Source of the DNA: a virus
Direction: 5' to 3' (one strand)
Length of the DNA stretch: 23,061 bases
IMG/VR virus record: IMGVR_UViG_3300025108_000403
Span: 1 to 23,061 of that record
Part shown: positions 1 to 7,121 of the stretch, piece by piece
Layout: every line of letters begins with the position of its first letter
How positions within the stretch are numbered: the stretch's first letter is position 1
Made by a program: the position numbers and the translations under genes
The notes under the pieces: generated by a model
What the model was told of the DNA's origin: nothing
Seen by the model: only the letters and a program-made list of their open reading frames with translations
The model's database searches: none

Positions 1-2
1 TA

Positions 3-434
3 ACTCTACTTGATTATACACGCATGGCAGTCACATCTTTCGGTGCTGACTTTGTGTTTGTTGATCACGTACAACGTCTGGCTTACTTGTCTAACTCTGG
101 TGTTGATGGTGCTACCAGTACTCTGACTACACTTGGGTCACGTATGGCACAGCTTGCCAAGGAGTTGAACATCGGTGTGGTATTTATATCACAGGTCAAT
201 GATGATGGACGCACAAAGTATGCAGCCTCTCTTGAAGAGGAAGCTATTATCTGTGTAAAGATCGAACGTGACACCGAGTCCGAGGATGAAATACTTCAGA
301 ACACTACTGAATTTATTGTTGACAAGAACCGTCCATTTGCTAAGTTGGGCAAGGCAGGTTCAGTCTACTATGATCCAGAGACTACGATCCTAACAGAAGA
401 GATACCTTACGAGAGGAGTGATATAGCAGCATGA
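3..434 (+). CDS. Replicative DNA helicase, DnaB/T7 gp4-like, C-terminal part (5' end outside window)
   Basis: The C-terminal ATPase part of a hexameric replicative helicase that unwinds DNA at the phage fork. The frame is open to the left edge: codons before the first visible ATG at 24 read TLLDYTR and join smoothly, so that ATG is internal and the gene starts outside. Visible RecA-fold elements are a Walker-B-like strand FVFVDHVQRL, a strand ending VVFISQVNDDGR that matches the sensor (H3) motif of DnaB/gp4 helicases, and KNRPFAKLGKAG, which fits the arginine-finger/hairpin region. The Walker A lysine would lie upstream, and a primase domain cannot be judged. The stop overlaps the polymerase start (ATGA), so the two are probably translationally coupled. 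Family assignment is firm; whether it is a primase-helicase fusion is unknown. Confidence 0.85.
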   Translation, partial: TLLDYTRMAVTSFGADFVFVDHVQRLAYLSNSGVDGATSTLTTLGSRMAQLAKELNIGVVFISQVNDDGRTKYAASLEEEAIICVKIERDTESEDEILQNTTEFIVDKNRPFAKLGKAGSVYYDPETTILTEEIPYERSDIAA

Positions 435-2278
435 TTGTATTTGATGTAGAAGCTGACGGACTACTTGATCAGGCTACAAAGATACACTGCTTATCCTATA
501 CCCATGATGGTAAAGACTATAAAACTTTGTTTGATTATTCTGATATGCGTGATCTTATACTCTCTCAGCGGGGGTTGGTTGGTCACAATATTATTAGATA
601 TGATGTACCACTTCTAGAAAAGATCTTGGGTATCAAGGTGACAGCACGTCTCTTTGACACACTACCTATGTCTTGGGTAATAAACTATGATCGACCTAAG
701 CATGGCCTTGAGTCTTTCGGTGAGGACTTTGGTGTACCCAAACCTCAGATTGATGACTGGCAAAACTTAACTCAAGAGGAGTATGCACACAGATGTACCG
801 AGGATGTAAAGATAAACTGGTTGCTATGGCAAGACCTGCTCAAAAGGTTTATGTTTATCTACAAAGACAAGGTACAGTTAGACAAGTTCTTCCGCTATCT
901 GGAGTTCAAGATGGACTGTGCTTCAGTGGCTGAACGTATCGGATGGAAGTTGGACAAGGAGTTGGCACAGAGATGTGTGGACGATCTTACTCAACAGAAG
1001 TCTGAGAAAGAGGCAGAGCTTATTCAAGTTATGCCAAAGCGCAAGGTGACCACCAAGAAAACAAAACCAAAGAATTGTTTCAAGAAAGATGGTTCTCCAT
1101 CTGCTCATGGACAACGTTGGTTTGACCTCCTACAAGAACACAACCTACCCATGCACTACGATGGTGAAGTAGAGGTTATCAAAGGTTGGGATCAACCTAA
1201 CCCTAACTCTACTGATCAGGTCAAGGACTGGTTGTATTCTCTTGGTTGGGAACCTTGCACCTTTAAGTATGACAAGAACAAGGAGACTGGCGAAGAAAGA
1301 AAGATTCCTCAAGTCCGTAAGGATGGTGAACTAACTGACTCAGTAAAGCTGATTGCCGAAAGTAATCCTGCTGTTGAGGTTCTCGAAGGTTTGACTGTGA
1401 TGCAACACAGACTTAAAATCTTTGAGGCATTCATCGAGTGTGAGCAGGGTGGCTATGTCCGTGCTGAGATTGATGGGCTTACCAACACCTTACGATTCAA
1501 ACACAAGAAACCATTAGTGAACCTTCCTGGGGTAGACAGACCGTGGGGTAAAGAGATACGTGGCTGTTTAGTTGCTCCAGACGGTTACGTTCTTTGCGGT
1601 GCTGATATGACATCCCTTGAAGATACAACTAAGAGACACTACATGTATCCATACGATCCTAAGTATGTACACGAGATGTCTCAAGAAGGTTTTGACCCAC
1701 ACTTAGACTTGGCTAAACACGCAGGTGCTATCAAGCAGTCTGACATTGACGCTTACAATCAAGGTCAACGTCCAGAACTCAAGGCACTACGCAAGAACTA
1801 CAAGGTTGTGAATTACTCTGCGACCTATGGAGTTGGTGCAGCTAAGTTATCTCGTACGACAGGTATGGCTATACCCCATGCTCAGTCATTGCTTGATGCT
1901 TATTGGAAACGTAACTGGTCAGTCAAAGCATTTGCTGAGGCACAGAAGGTACGTAAGATCAACGGCGAGATGTGGGTACAAAATCCTGTCAGTGGTTTCT
2001 GGCATTCGCTTCGTTATGAGAAGGATGTGTTCTCTACACTCAATCAATCCACTGGTGCTTATTGCTTTGACAAGTGGGTTGCGTATTACAGAACACGTAG
2101 ACCAAACATCATCGGTCAGTTCCATGACGAGTCTATCAACCTAGTAAAGCAAGGAGAACAGAATGAGCATTCAGATGCATTGAACTGGGCTATTGAAAAA
2201 CTTAATCAAGAGCTTAAATTAAATGTTGACTTGGGTATTGATATTCAATATGGTCAACGCTATAGTGACGTACACTAG
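431..2278 (+). CDS. polA: DNA polymerase I (family A, T7-like) with 3'-5' exonuclease domain
   Basis: Phage replicative DNA polymerase, 615 aa. The N-terminal proofreading exonuclease shows Exo I (D5-V-E7), Exo II (N53...D58) and an Exo III-like D125; the Tyr usually four residues before that Asp is Arg121. The polymerase domain has motif A (D392, E397), motif B (R454, K458, Y462, YG at 466-467) and motif C (H565-D566-E567). The helix-O position equivalent to E. coli Phe762 is Tyr462, as in T7; marine phage work links Tyr here to a virulent lifestyle. After Glu397 the usual ELR is replaced by EDT, so the conserved motif A arginine is absent. There is no N-terminal 5'-3' exonuclease domain, as expected for phage enzymes. 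It overlaps the helicase by four bases and sits 14 bases before the ssDNA-binding protein, forming the core replisome. Confidence 0.95.
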   Translation: MIVFDVEADGLLDQATKIHCLSYTHDGKDYKTLFDYSDMRDLILSQRGLVGHNIIRYDVPLLEKILGIKVTARLFDTLPMSWVINYDRPKHGLESFGEDFGVPKPQIDDWQNLTQEEYAHRCTEDVKINWLLWQDLLKRFMFIYKDKVQLDKFFRYLEFKMDCASVAERIGWKLDKELAQRCVDDLTQQKSEKEAELIQVMPKRKVTTKKTKPKNCFKKDGSPSAHGQRWFDLLQEHNLPMHYDGEVEVIKGWDQPNPNSTDQVKDWLYSLGWEPCTFKYDKNKETGEERKIPQVRKDGELTDSVKLIAESNPAVEVLEGLTVMQHRLKIFEAFIECEQGGYVRAEIDGLTNTLRFKHKKPLVNLPGVDRPWGKEIRGCLVAPDGYVLCGADMTSLEDTTKRHYMYPYDPKYVHEMSQEGFDPHLDLAKHAGAIKQSDIDAYNQGQRPELKALRKNYKVVNYSATYGVGAAKLSRTTGMAIPHAQSLLDAYWKRNWSVKAFAEAQKVRKINGEMWVQNPVSGFWHSLRYEKDVFSTLNQSTGAYCFDKWVAYYRTRRPNIIGQFHDESINLVKQGEQNEHSDALNWAIEKLNQELKLNVDLGIDIQYGQRYSDVH

Positions 2279-2292
2279 TAATGGAGGGCCAA

Positions 2293-2796
2293 ATGGCTAC
2301 ACGTAAAGTAAAACTAACTGGTATTGCCGAATGGGCAAAAGTATTTCCACAGAACCGTGACATGGAAGGTTTTGATGGAGCGTATAGAGAATGCAACGGT
2401 GCTTGCACAATCGACCTCATCCTTGATGATGACAACCTAGCCACACTGAAGGCTTCACGTTCTATGAAGCGGGGTACACCCGATCAGATGGGACGTGGTA
2501 CTAAGGTGAAGTTAGTCCGTAAGTTTGACACTGGAAAGGATTGGGATAGTGGTGCACCTGTTGTTAAAAAGTCTGATGGTACTGATTGGGACTATGATCT
2601 TGATGGCACCATTGGTAACGGATCTACTGTAGAGGTTCTCCTCTCAGTCTACGATACTAAGATGAAGAGTATTGTAGGTACACGACTGGATGCGGTCACA
2701 GTTCTTGACCATGTTCAGTATGTTCCAGATACTGTTTCAGATGATGCTTCGCCATCTGTTGCAGCTGAAAATAATAACAGCGAAGTGTTGTTTTAA
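2293..2796 (+). CDS. ssb: Single-stranded DNA-binding protein, T7 gp2.5-like
   Basis: Probable ssDNA-binding protein of 167 aa that coats unwound strands and contacts the polymerase and helicase. An in-frame ATG at 2281 exists, but the GGAGGG at 2283-2288 lies inside those extra codons and is well placed for the ATG at 2293 (protein begins MATRKVKL), so I choose the latter. The body has a basic, Gly-rich beta-type composition, and the last 25 residues form an acidic tail ending in ...SEVLF. An acidic tail with a terminal Phe is the hallmark of T7 gp2.5, where it mediates protein-protein contacts. Position directly after the polymerase supports the role. A stem-loop terminator follows at 2816. 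The assignment rests on tail, size and context; the OB fold cannot be proven by eye. Confidence 0.75.
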   Translation: MATRKVKLTGIAEWAKVFPQNRDMEGFDGAYRECNGACTIDLILDDDNLATLKASRSMKRGTPDQMGRGTKVKLVRKFDTGKDWDSGAPVVKKSDGTDWDYDLDGTIGNGSTVEVLLSVYDTKMKSIVGTRLDAVTVLDHVQYVPDTVSDDASPSVAAENNNSEVLF

Positions 2797-2815
2797 CCTC
2801 CTCCCAAAACAACTA

Positions 2816-2842
2816 GTGGCCCCCTCACGGGGGCTACCTTTT
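2816..2842 (+). terminator. Intrinsic terminator or processing hairpin after ssb
   Basis: GCCCCC (2819-2824), loop TCAC, GGGGGC (2829-2834), extended by G-T, T-A and G-C pairs at the base to 2816-2837, then a short T run at 2839-2842. It lies between the ssb stop (2796) and the AAGGAG ribosome binding site of the next gene at about 2843, in the only non-coding gap of note in the left block. It probably sets a lower level for the downstream genes. The T run has only four bases, so read-through is likely. Confidence 0.7.
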
Positions 2843-2853
2843 AAGGAGATAAC

Positions 2854-3717
2854 ATGAAAAAGATTGATACATTAGTTGAAGACCTTGAGTCCGTGATCTA
2901 CGGACAAGGCGGCTGGAACGGAACCATCGGTTCTATGCTAGGCAACAACATTGCGATGTCTGCCAACAAAAGATTTAGTAAGCCGCAAGAGCCTCGTGGG
3001 TATCTATCTCTTTCGTCTATTGGCACACCGTGTAAACGTAAGCTGTGGTACAAAGTAAACAAGCCAGGCTTTGGTGAACCACTCAGTGCTAACCTACTGC
3101 TCCGTTTCTTTTACGGAGATATGATCGAAGAACTTATACTCTCTATGGTGATAGCCTCTGGTCACAGCATGAAGGGTTCTCAGGATAGACTAAACGTTCA
3201 TGGCATACGTGGTCACCGTGACTGTGTGATTGATGGTATGACTGTTGATGTAAAGTCTTGTAGCCCATATGCTTTCAAGAAGTTTAAAGATGGTACACTA
3301 CGTGAGAACGATGCCTTTGGCTACATCAGTCAGCTTAGTTCTTATGTTTATGCAGGTAAGGATGACCCACTGGTTACAGACAAGACGCATGGTGCATTCC
3401 TTGCGATTGATAAAGTCAGTGGTGAGATATGCCTAGATGTGCATGACTTCACAGAAGACCTCAAGACTAAAGAGGAAGAGATGCTAGCAGCTAAAGAGTT
3501 AGTTGCAGGTGACATACCTACTGACCGTGTTCAACCTGTACCTGCAAGCAAGGCAAGTCCTAACACTAAGTTAGATAAGTCTTGTCAGTTCTGTGAGTAT
3601 AAGAAAGTTTGCTGGCCTAACCTACGTATGTTCAAGTACTCTTATGGCATTGAGTACCTAGTACATGTAGAGAAAGAACCCAAGGTAGAAGAGGTGTTCG
3701 ATGACACGGGCAGCTAA
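2854..3717 (+). CDS. PD-(D/E)XK exonuclease, Cas4/RecB-like with Fe-S cysteines
   Basis: Predicted DNA exonuclease of 287 aa that probably takes the place of the T7 gp6 exonuclease in recombination and host-DNA breakdown. Nuclease motifs in order are G88-D-M-I-E-E, GHRD at 120-123, D132-V-K134-S (the D-x-K catalytic motif), and Q160-x3-Y164 (the QxxxY motif of RecB-family nucleases). Four cysteines, C60 near the N-terminus and C244, C247 and C253 near the C-terminus, are arranged as in Cas4 and AddB enzymes, where they bind a 4Fe-4S cluster. A strong AAGGAG lies six bases before the ATG. The 3' end overlaps the next nuclease gene by 17 bases. Family call is strong; direction of digestion cannot be read from sequence. 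Confidence 0.85.
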   Translation: MKKIDTLVEDLESVIYGQGGWNGTIGSMLGNNIAMSANKRFSKPQEPRGYLSLSSIGTPCKRKLWYKVNKPGFGEPLSANLLLRFFYGDMIEELILSMVIASGHSMKGSQDRLNVHGIRGHRDCVIDGMTVDVKSCSPYAFKKFKDGTLRENDAFGYISQLSSYVYAGKDDPLVTDKTHGAFLAIDKVSGEICLDVHDFTEDLKTKEEEMLAAKELVAGDIPTDRVQPVPASKASPNTKLDKSCQFCEYKKVCWPNLRMFKYSYGIEYLVHVEKEPKVEEVFDDTGS

Positions 3718-4042
3718 AGCGAAGGGACGTGGTGGACAAAATGAAATCAGGGACAAGCTATTAGAAACCTTTCCTGAGTTCGAGCCTGATGACATAAAGT
3801 CCACAACTATGGGGGACACTGGAGAAGATATCCAGCTGTCCCCTGCAGCTAGAAAAAAGATGCCTATTACTATTGAAGTAAAGCGTAGGAAGTCTGGTAT
3901 GAAGATGGCCTATGATTATATTGAGCAAGCCAGTAAGCACGGTAAAGGAGAACCAGTTGTGTTCTTTCGTGCAGATAGAAAAGACTGGATCACAATGATT
4001 AGTGTAGATCATTACATGGAGTTGTTAAAGAAATGGAAATAA
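3701..4042 (+). CDS. Small PD-(D/E)XK endonuclease, Holliday-junction-resolvase-like
   Basis: A 113-aa predicted endonuclease in the place where T7-like phages often carry a resolvase. Visible motifs are E15 in the first helix, GED at 41-43, E59-V-K61 (the E-x-K core) and Q76 in the following helix, in the order expected for a PD-(D/E)XK fold. The basic N-terminus (KAKGRGGQ) may contact DNA. The gene starts inside the end of the exonuclease gene and itself overlaps the next gene by 10 bases, so the two nucleases are probably made together. Likely role is resolving branched replication intermediates before packaging; a VRR-NUC or nicking role is an alternative. Fold confidence is fair, substrate unknown. 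Confidence 0.65.
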   Translation: MTRAAKAKGRGGQNEIRDKLLETFPEFEPDDIKSTTMGDTGEDIQLSPAARKKMPITIEVKRRKSGMKMAYDYIEQASKHGKGEPVVFFRADRKDWITMISVDHYMELLKKWK

Positions 4043-4281
4043 AAATCTGGGGAGTTACGGAAGGTCCAATAGCTATTGAAGAAGTTTCTGAGTTAGAACT
4101 TGAGATGGCACCTGATGGATCTAAGTATTTTATGGTGTGTAGAACAGAGATAGATGGTGTGGTTGGTGAAGATAACTTTTGGTTCGAAGACTTCGATGAT
4201 GCTTATGAATGGAAGAAGCATTTTATGAAGAGCATTGACCCGATTGTAATTGACATGGATGGCACTAGTGCGTATAACTAG
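4033..4281 (+). CDS. Small acidic protein of unknown function
   Basis: An 82-aa protein I do not recognise. It is strongly acidic (ELELEMAPDG, EDNFWFEDFDDAYEW) with a predicted strand-rich N-terminal half and an aromatic-rich helix toward the C-terminus; no Cys motif, signal peptide or membrane segment is seen. It begins within the last codons of the endonuclease gene and is followed after 11 bases by another small acidic gene. Small acidic early proteins of phages often bind host enzymes or mimic DNA, but nothing here shows that specifically. Confidence 0.6.
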   Translation: MEIKIWGVTEGPIAIEEVSELELEMAPDGSKYFMVCRTEIDGVVGEDNFWFEDFDDAYEWKKHFMKSIDPIVIDMDGTSAYN

Positions 4282-4292
4282 GGGTCTTTCGA

Positions 4293-4454
4293 ATGAGGTT
4301 TGAGCTATCTATAAAAATTAAAGTAGACCCCGAGGCTAACTTTCTTGAGACCTTTGGGGATAACTCTGACGTAGTATCGGAACTAATCGAAGCCAGTCTA
4401 TACGACATAGACGATGTAATTGTGGAAGAATGTGAGGTAAAAAGTGTTGAATGA
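4293..4454 (+). CDS. Short acidic hypothetical protein (53 aa)
   Basis: A short gene filling the gap before mazG. ATG at 4293 follows AGGGG at about 4280-4284 with eight bases of spacing. The translation starts MRFELSIKIKVDPEAN and ends in ECEVKSVE; it alternates hydrophobic and charged residues at the start (a beta strand) and then has an acidic helix-like segment. Its 3' end overlaps the GTG start of mazG by 11 bases and contains that gene's ribosome binding site, which supports it being real. No family recognised. Confidence 0.55.
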   Translation: MRFELSIKIKVDPEANFLETFGDNSDVVSELIEASLYDIDDVIVEECEVKSVE

Positions 4455-4815
4455 TTCGGACCTAGAAGCTTGGGAGTATTACAACGAAGCTTTCAAAGAA
4501 CGTATGACTATGGATCAGTACCAAAGGGCAGCAGCTAAGACTGCTATCTACAACAGTACGCATAGTATATTATACCCCGCCCTTGGCCTAGCAGGTGAGG
4601 CAGGTGAAGTTGCAAACAAAGTTAAGAAGATGATTCGTGACAATAACTTTGATCGGCAGGGTATTGCTGCAGAGATCGGTGATGTGTTGTGGTACTTAGC
4701 TGCACTGTCCCGTGATCTTAACATTGACTTGCATGACATCGCTTTCGAAAACCTAGAGAAACTCTACGGTCGTAAAGCACGAGGTGCACTAAAAGGCTCA
4801 GGAGATAAACGATGA
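4444..4815 (+). CDS. mazG: MazG-like nucleoside triphosphate pyrophosphohydrolase
   Basis: A 123-aa MazG-type all-alpha NTP pyrophosphohydrolase that hydrolyses (d)NTPs to monophosphates. The Mg2+-binding signature EXXE...EXXD is present as E52-x2-E55 (in GLAGEAGEVANKVKK) and E77-x2-D80 (in EIGDVLWYLA). Length matches single-domain phage MazG. I take GTG at 4444 as start because GAGG lies six bases upstream; the first in-frame ATG (4504) would drop 20 residues with no better site. It ends in an ATGA overlap with the reductase, coupling the two. Phage MazG was proposed to lower host (p)ppGpp, but cyanophage enzymes prefer dGTP/dCTP, which fits a role in nucleotide recycling beside the reductase. 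Confidence 0.9.
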   Translation: MLNDSDLEAWEYYNEAFKERMTMDQYQRAAAKTAIYNSTHSILYPALGLAGEAGEVANKVKKMIRDNNFDRQGIAAEIGDVLWYLAALSRDLNIDLHDIAFENLEKLYGRKARGALKGSGDKR

Positions 4816-6719
4816 GTAATCAACTACCAACAGACTATCAATCTTTTATTCACAAGTCACGGTATGCAAAATACTTTGATGATAAAGGCCGTGAGAACTG
4901 GGATCAAACAGTTGAACGTTACATGGATAATGTTGTTGCCAAGGCTTTAACAGATGAATCGGGTTGGGATATTTACAATGATATCCAACAAGCTATCCTT
5001 GGCTTAGAGATCATGCCTTCTATGCGAGCTATGATGACAGCTGGCCCTGCTCTTGATCGTGATAATACTGCAGGTTACAACTGTTCATATCTCCCAGTAG
5101 ATGATCCTAAAAGCTTCGACGAAGCGATGTACATCCTCCTCTGTGGCACGGGGGTTGGCTTCTCTGTAGAACGGCAGTACATCAGCAAGCTCCCAGAAGT
5201 ACCACATCTGTTCGAGAGTGATACCACAGTCGTCGTGAAGGACAGTAAGGAAGGTTGGGCGAAAGCTTTCCGTCAAGTGTTAGCACTCCTATGGGCTGGT
5301 GAGATTCCTAAGTGGGATGTCTCTCGTGTACGTCCTGCAGGTGCAAGACTAAAAACGTTTGGTGGTAGAGCATCAGGCCCAGCACCTTTGGTTGAGTTGT
5401 TTAACTTTGCTGTGTCTACATTTAAGAATGCACAAGGTCGTAAGCTCTCAAGCATTGAGTGCCATGACCTGATGTGTTTCATCGGACAGATTGTTGTGGT
5501 TGGCGGTGTACGTCGATCAGCTATGATCTCTCTATCTAACCTAAGTGATGACCGTATGCGTCACGCTAAGTCTGGTCAGTGGTGGGAGACAGCAGCTCAC
5601 CGTGCACTAGCTAACAACTCTGTATCTTATACAGAAAAGCCTGATGTAGAAACATTCATGCGTGAGTGGACAGCTTTGGTTGAATCCAAGTCAGGAGAAC
5701 GAGGAGTATTCAATCGTGAAGCATCTAAGAAACAAGCTGCAAAATATGGTAGACGTGATAGTGATTACGAGTTTGGGACTAACCCTTGCAGTGAAATCAT
5801 TCTTCGTCCGTATCAGTTCTGCAACCTTACCGAGTGTGTCGTACGGGCTACAGACACTATCGACGATTTGGAAAGAAAGGTCCGTCTGGCAACAATTCTG
5901 GGAACTATCCAATCCACCTACACAAAATTTCCGTATCTGCGAAAGGTGTGGAGAGACAACACTGAAGCCGAACGACTGCTTGGTGTGTCACTCACGGGCA
6001 TAATGGATAACCCACTGCTGACTACAAAGAATAAAGGACTCAATGAAACTCTTGCGCACCTTCGTAAAGTGGCTGTTGATACTAATGCTGAGTTTGCTGA
6101 TAAACTTGGTATCCCTGTATCTGCTGCTATCAGCTGCGTTAAGCCAAGCGGCACTGTCTCTCAGCTTGTGGATTCAGCATCTGGTATCCATGCTCGCCAC
6201 TCACGGTTTTACGTTAGGACTGTACGAGGTGACAACAAAGACCCTCTTACTCAGTTCATGAAAGATCAAGGCATTCCCCATGAGCCATGTGTGTTCAAGG
6301 GTGATACCACTACAGTGTTTAGCTTCCCTCAGAAGTCACCTAACAAAGCTGTAACTCGTGATGATATGTCAGCTATCGAGCAGCTAGAAATGTGGCTGGC
6401 TTATCAACGTAATTGGTGTGAGCATAAACCATCGGTGACTATCTCAGTCCGTGACTCGGAGTGGCTAGACGTGGGTGCCTTTGTGTACAAACACTTTGAT
6501 GAGATGTCTGGTGTGTCCTTCTTACCACACTCTGATCACACCTATCAGCAAGCACCCTATCAGGACTGCAGTGAACGTGAGTATAAAGAACTTTCAAAGC
6601 TGATGCCAAAGTCTATTGACTGGTCCCAGCTTTCAGAGTATGAACAAGAGGACAACACTGTGGCAATGCAAACTATGGCTTGCTCTGGTGACTCATGCGA
6701 AATCGTAGACCTAGTGTAG
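4812..6719 (+). CDS. nrdJ: Adenosylcobalamin-dependent (class II) ribonucleotide reductase, monomeric type
   Basis: A 635-aa class II ribonucleotide reductase that makes deoxyribonucleotides using adenosylcobalamin. The sequence fits the monomeric Lactobacillus leichmannii RTPR type. C91 (AGYNCSYL) and C337 (YQFCNLTE) match the redox pair, N324-P-C326-S-E328 matches the catalytic loop with the thiyl cysteine, and the C-terminal C624-x4-C629 matches the swinging thiol pair that is re-reduced by thioredoxin or glutaredoxin. It is about 100 residues shorter than RTPR, as is common in phages. Start ATG with AGGAG upstream overlaps the mazG stop. Class II enzymes need no oxygen, but the cell must supply B12. 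A DUF1289 protein and a glutaredoxin follow in overlap, the latter a plausible reductant. Confidence 0.95.
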   Translation: MSNQLPTDYQSFIHKSRYAKYFDDKGRENWDQTVERYMDNVVAKALTDESGWDIYNDIQQAILGLEIMPSMRAMMTAGPALDRDNTAGYNCSYLPVDDPKSFDEAMYILLCGTGVGFSVERQYISKLPEVPHLFESDTTVVVKDSKEGWAKAFRQVLALLWAGEIPKWDVSRVRPAGARLKTFGGRASGPAPLVELFNFAVSTFKNAQGRKLSSIECHDLMCFIGQIVVVGGVRRSAMISLSNLSDDRMRHAKSGQWWETAAHRALANNSVSYTEKPDVETFMREWTALVESKSGERGVFNREASKKQAAKYGRRDSDYEFGTNPCSEIILRPYQFCNLTECVVRATDTIDDLERKVRLATILGTIQSTYTKFPYLRKVWRDNTEAERLLGVSLTGIMDNPLLTTKNKGLNETLAHLRKVAVDTNAEFADKLGIPVSAAISCVKPSGTVSQLVDSASGIHARHSRFYVRTVRGDNKDPLTQFMKDQGIPHEPCVFKGDTTTVFSFPQKSPNKAVTRDDMSAIEQLEMWLAYQRNWCEHKPSVTISVRDSEWLDVGAFVYKHFDEMSGVSFLPHSDHTYQQAPYQDCSEREYKELSKLMPKSIDWSQLSEYEQEDNTVAMQTMACSGDSCEIVDLV

Positions 6720-6892
6720 GGTCTACACCTTCACCCTGCGTAAAGGTCTGTCGGATAGAGGATGGATACTGCGCAGGGTGTTTACGAACCGTAGATGAGA
6801 TACGTGACTGGATGATCATGTCTGACTACGAACAAAAGAAACTGTTGTACGAATTGAAATGGAGACAAGATGTACGTAATGATCACTCGTAA
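6695..6892 (+). CDS. DUF1289 family small cysteine protein
   Basis: A 65-aa protein with the DUF1289 signature PCVKVCRIEDGYCAGC: four cysteines C15, C19, C26 and C29 (C-x3-C-x6-C-x2-C), followed by TVDEIRDW. Cellular DUF1289 members are small predicted metal or Fe-S binding proteins of unclear role, common in proteobacteria. The ATG lies 25 bases inside the reductase gene, with only a weak GGTGA close upstream, so it probably depends on translational coupling. The 3' end overlaps the glutaredoxin gene by 23 bases. Lying between reductase and glutaredoxin, a redox or metal-handling role is plausible but unproven. Confidence 0.8.
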   Translation: MRNRRPSVGSTPSPCVKVCRIEDGYCAGCLRTVDEIRDWMIMSDYEQKKLLYELKWRQDVRNDHS

Positions 6893-7121
6893 TCAATGTA
6901 ACTTTTGTGATCAAGCTAAGGCTTTATTGAAAGGGGCTAACTTACAATACACCGAATATAATATCCAATCTAAATCTAGTTCGTGGTTGCTTTATCTTTT
7001 GAAACGTTCTAGTATTACCACAGTACCTCAGATCTTTAGCCCTTCGGGGTCTCACATTGGTGGGTACACAGAACTTAAGGAGTACCTTGAACATGGGCAA
7101 GCCCGTCAGAAAAGCATTTAA
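6870..7121 (+). CDS. Glutaredoxin
   Basis: An 83-aa glutaredoxin with active site C10-N-F-C13 near the N-terminus and the cis-proline loop TTVPQIF later, ending in a GGYTELKEYL helix typical of the family. It is a cytoplasmic thiol-disulphide oxidoreductase. GGAG five bases before ATG 6870 supports this start; a second ATG at 6879 would remove only three residues. It overlaps the DUF1289 gene upstream and the next gene by 29 bases. Placement one gene after nrdJ suggests that it reduces the C624/C629 disulphide of the reductase (inference). The dithiol CxxC rather than CxxS active site is consistent with that. Confidence 0.9.
   Translation: MYVMITRNQCNFCDQAKALLKGANLQYTEYNIQSKSSSWLLYLLKRSSITTVPQIFSPSGSHIGGYTELKEYLEHGQARQKSI

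Noticed and set aside
24-434. Taking ATG 24 as the true start of a short helicase-like gene
   Set aside because: The frame is open to the left edge with sensible residues, and the Walker A part of the helicase would be missing, so the gene is cut by the window.
1827-2144. Open frame on the + strand (105 aa) inside the polymerase gene
   Set aside because: It overlaps the motif B to motif C region of the polymerase in another frame; composition is erratic and no start signal is seen.
2281-2292. ATG 2281 as the ssb start
   Set aside because: Its codons contain the GGAGGG ribosome binding site for ATG 2293.
5662-6003. Open frame on the + strand (113 aa) inside nrdJ
   Set aside because: Out-of-frame shadow of the catalytic-loop region of the reductase; the nrdJ frame is clearly the conserved one.
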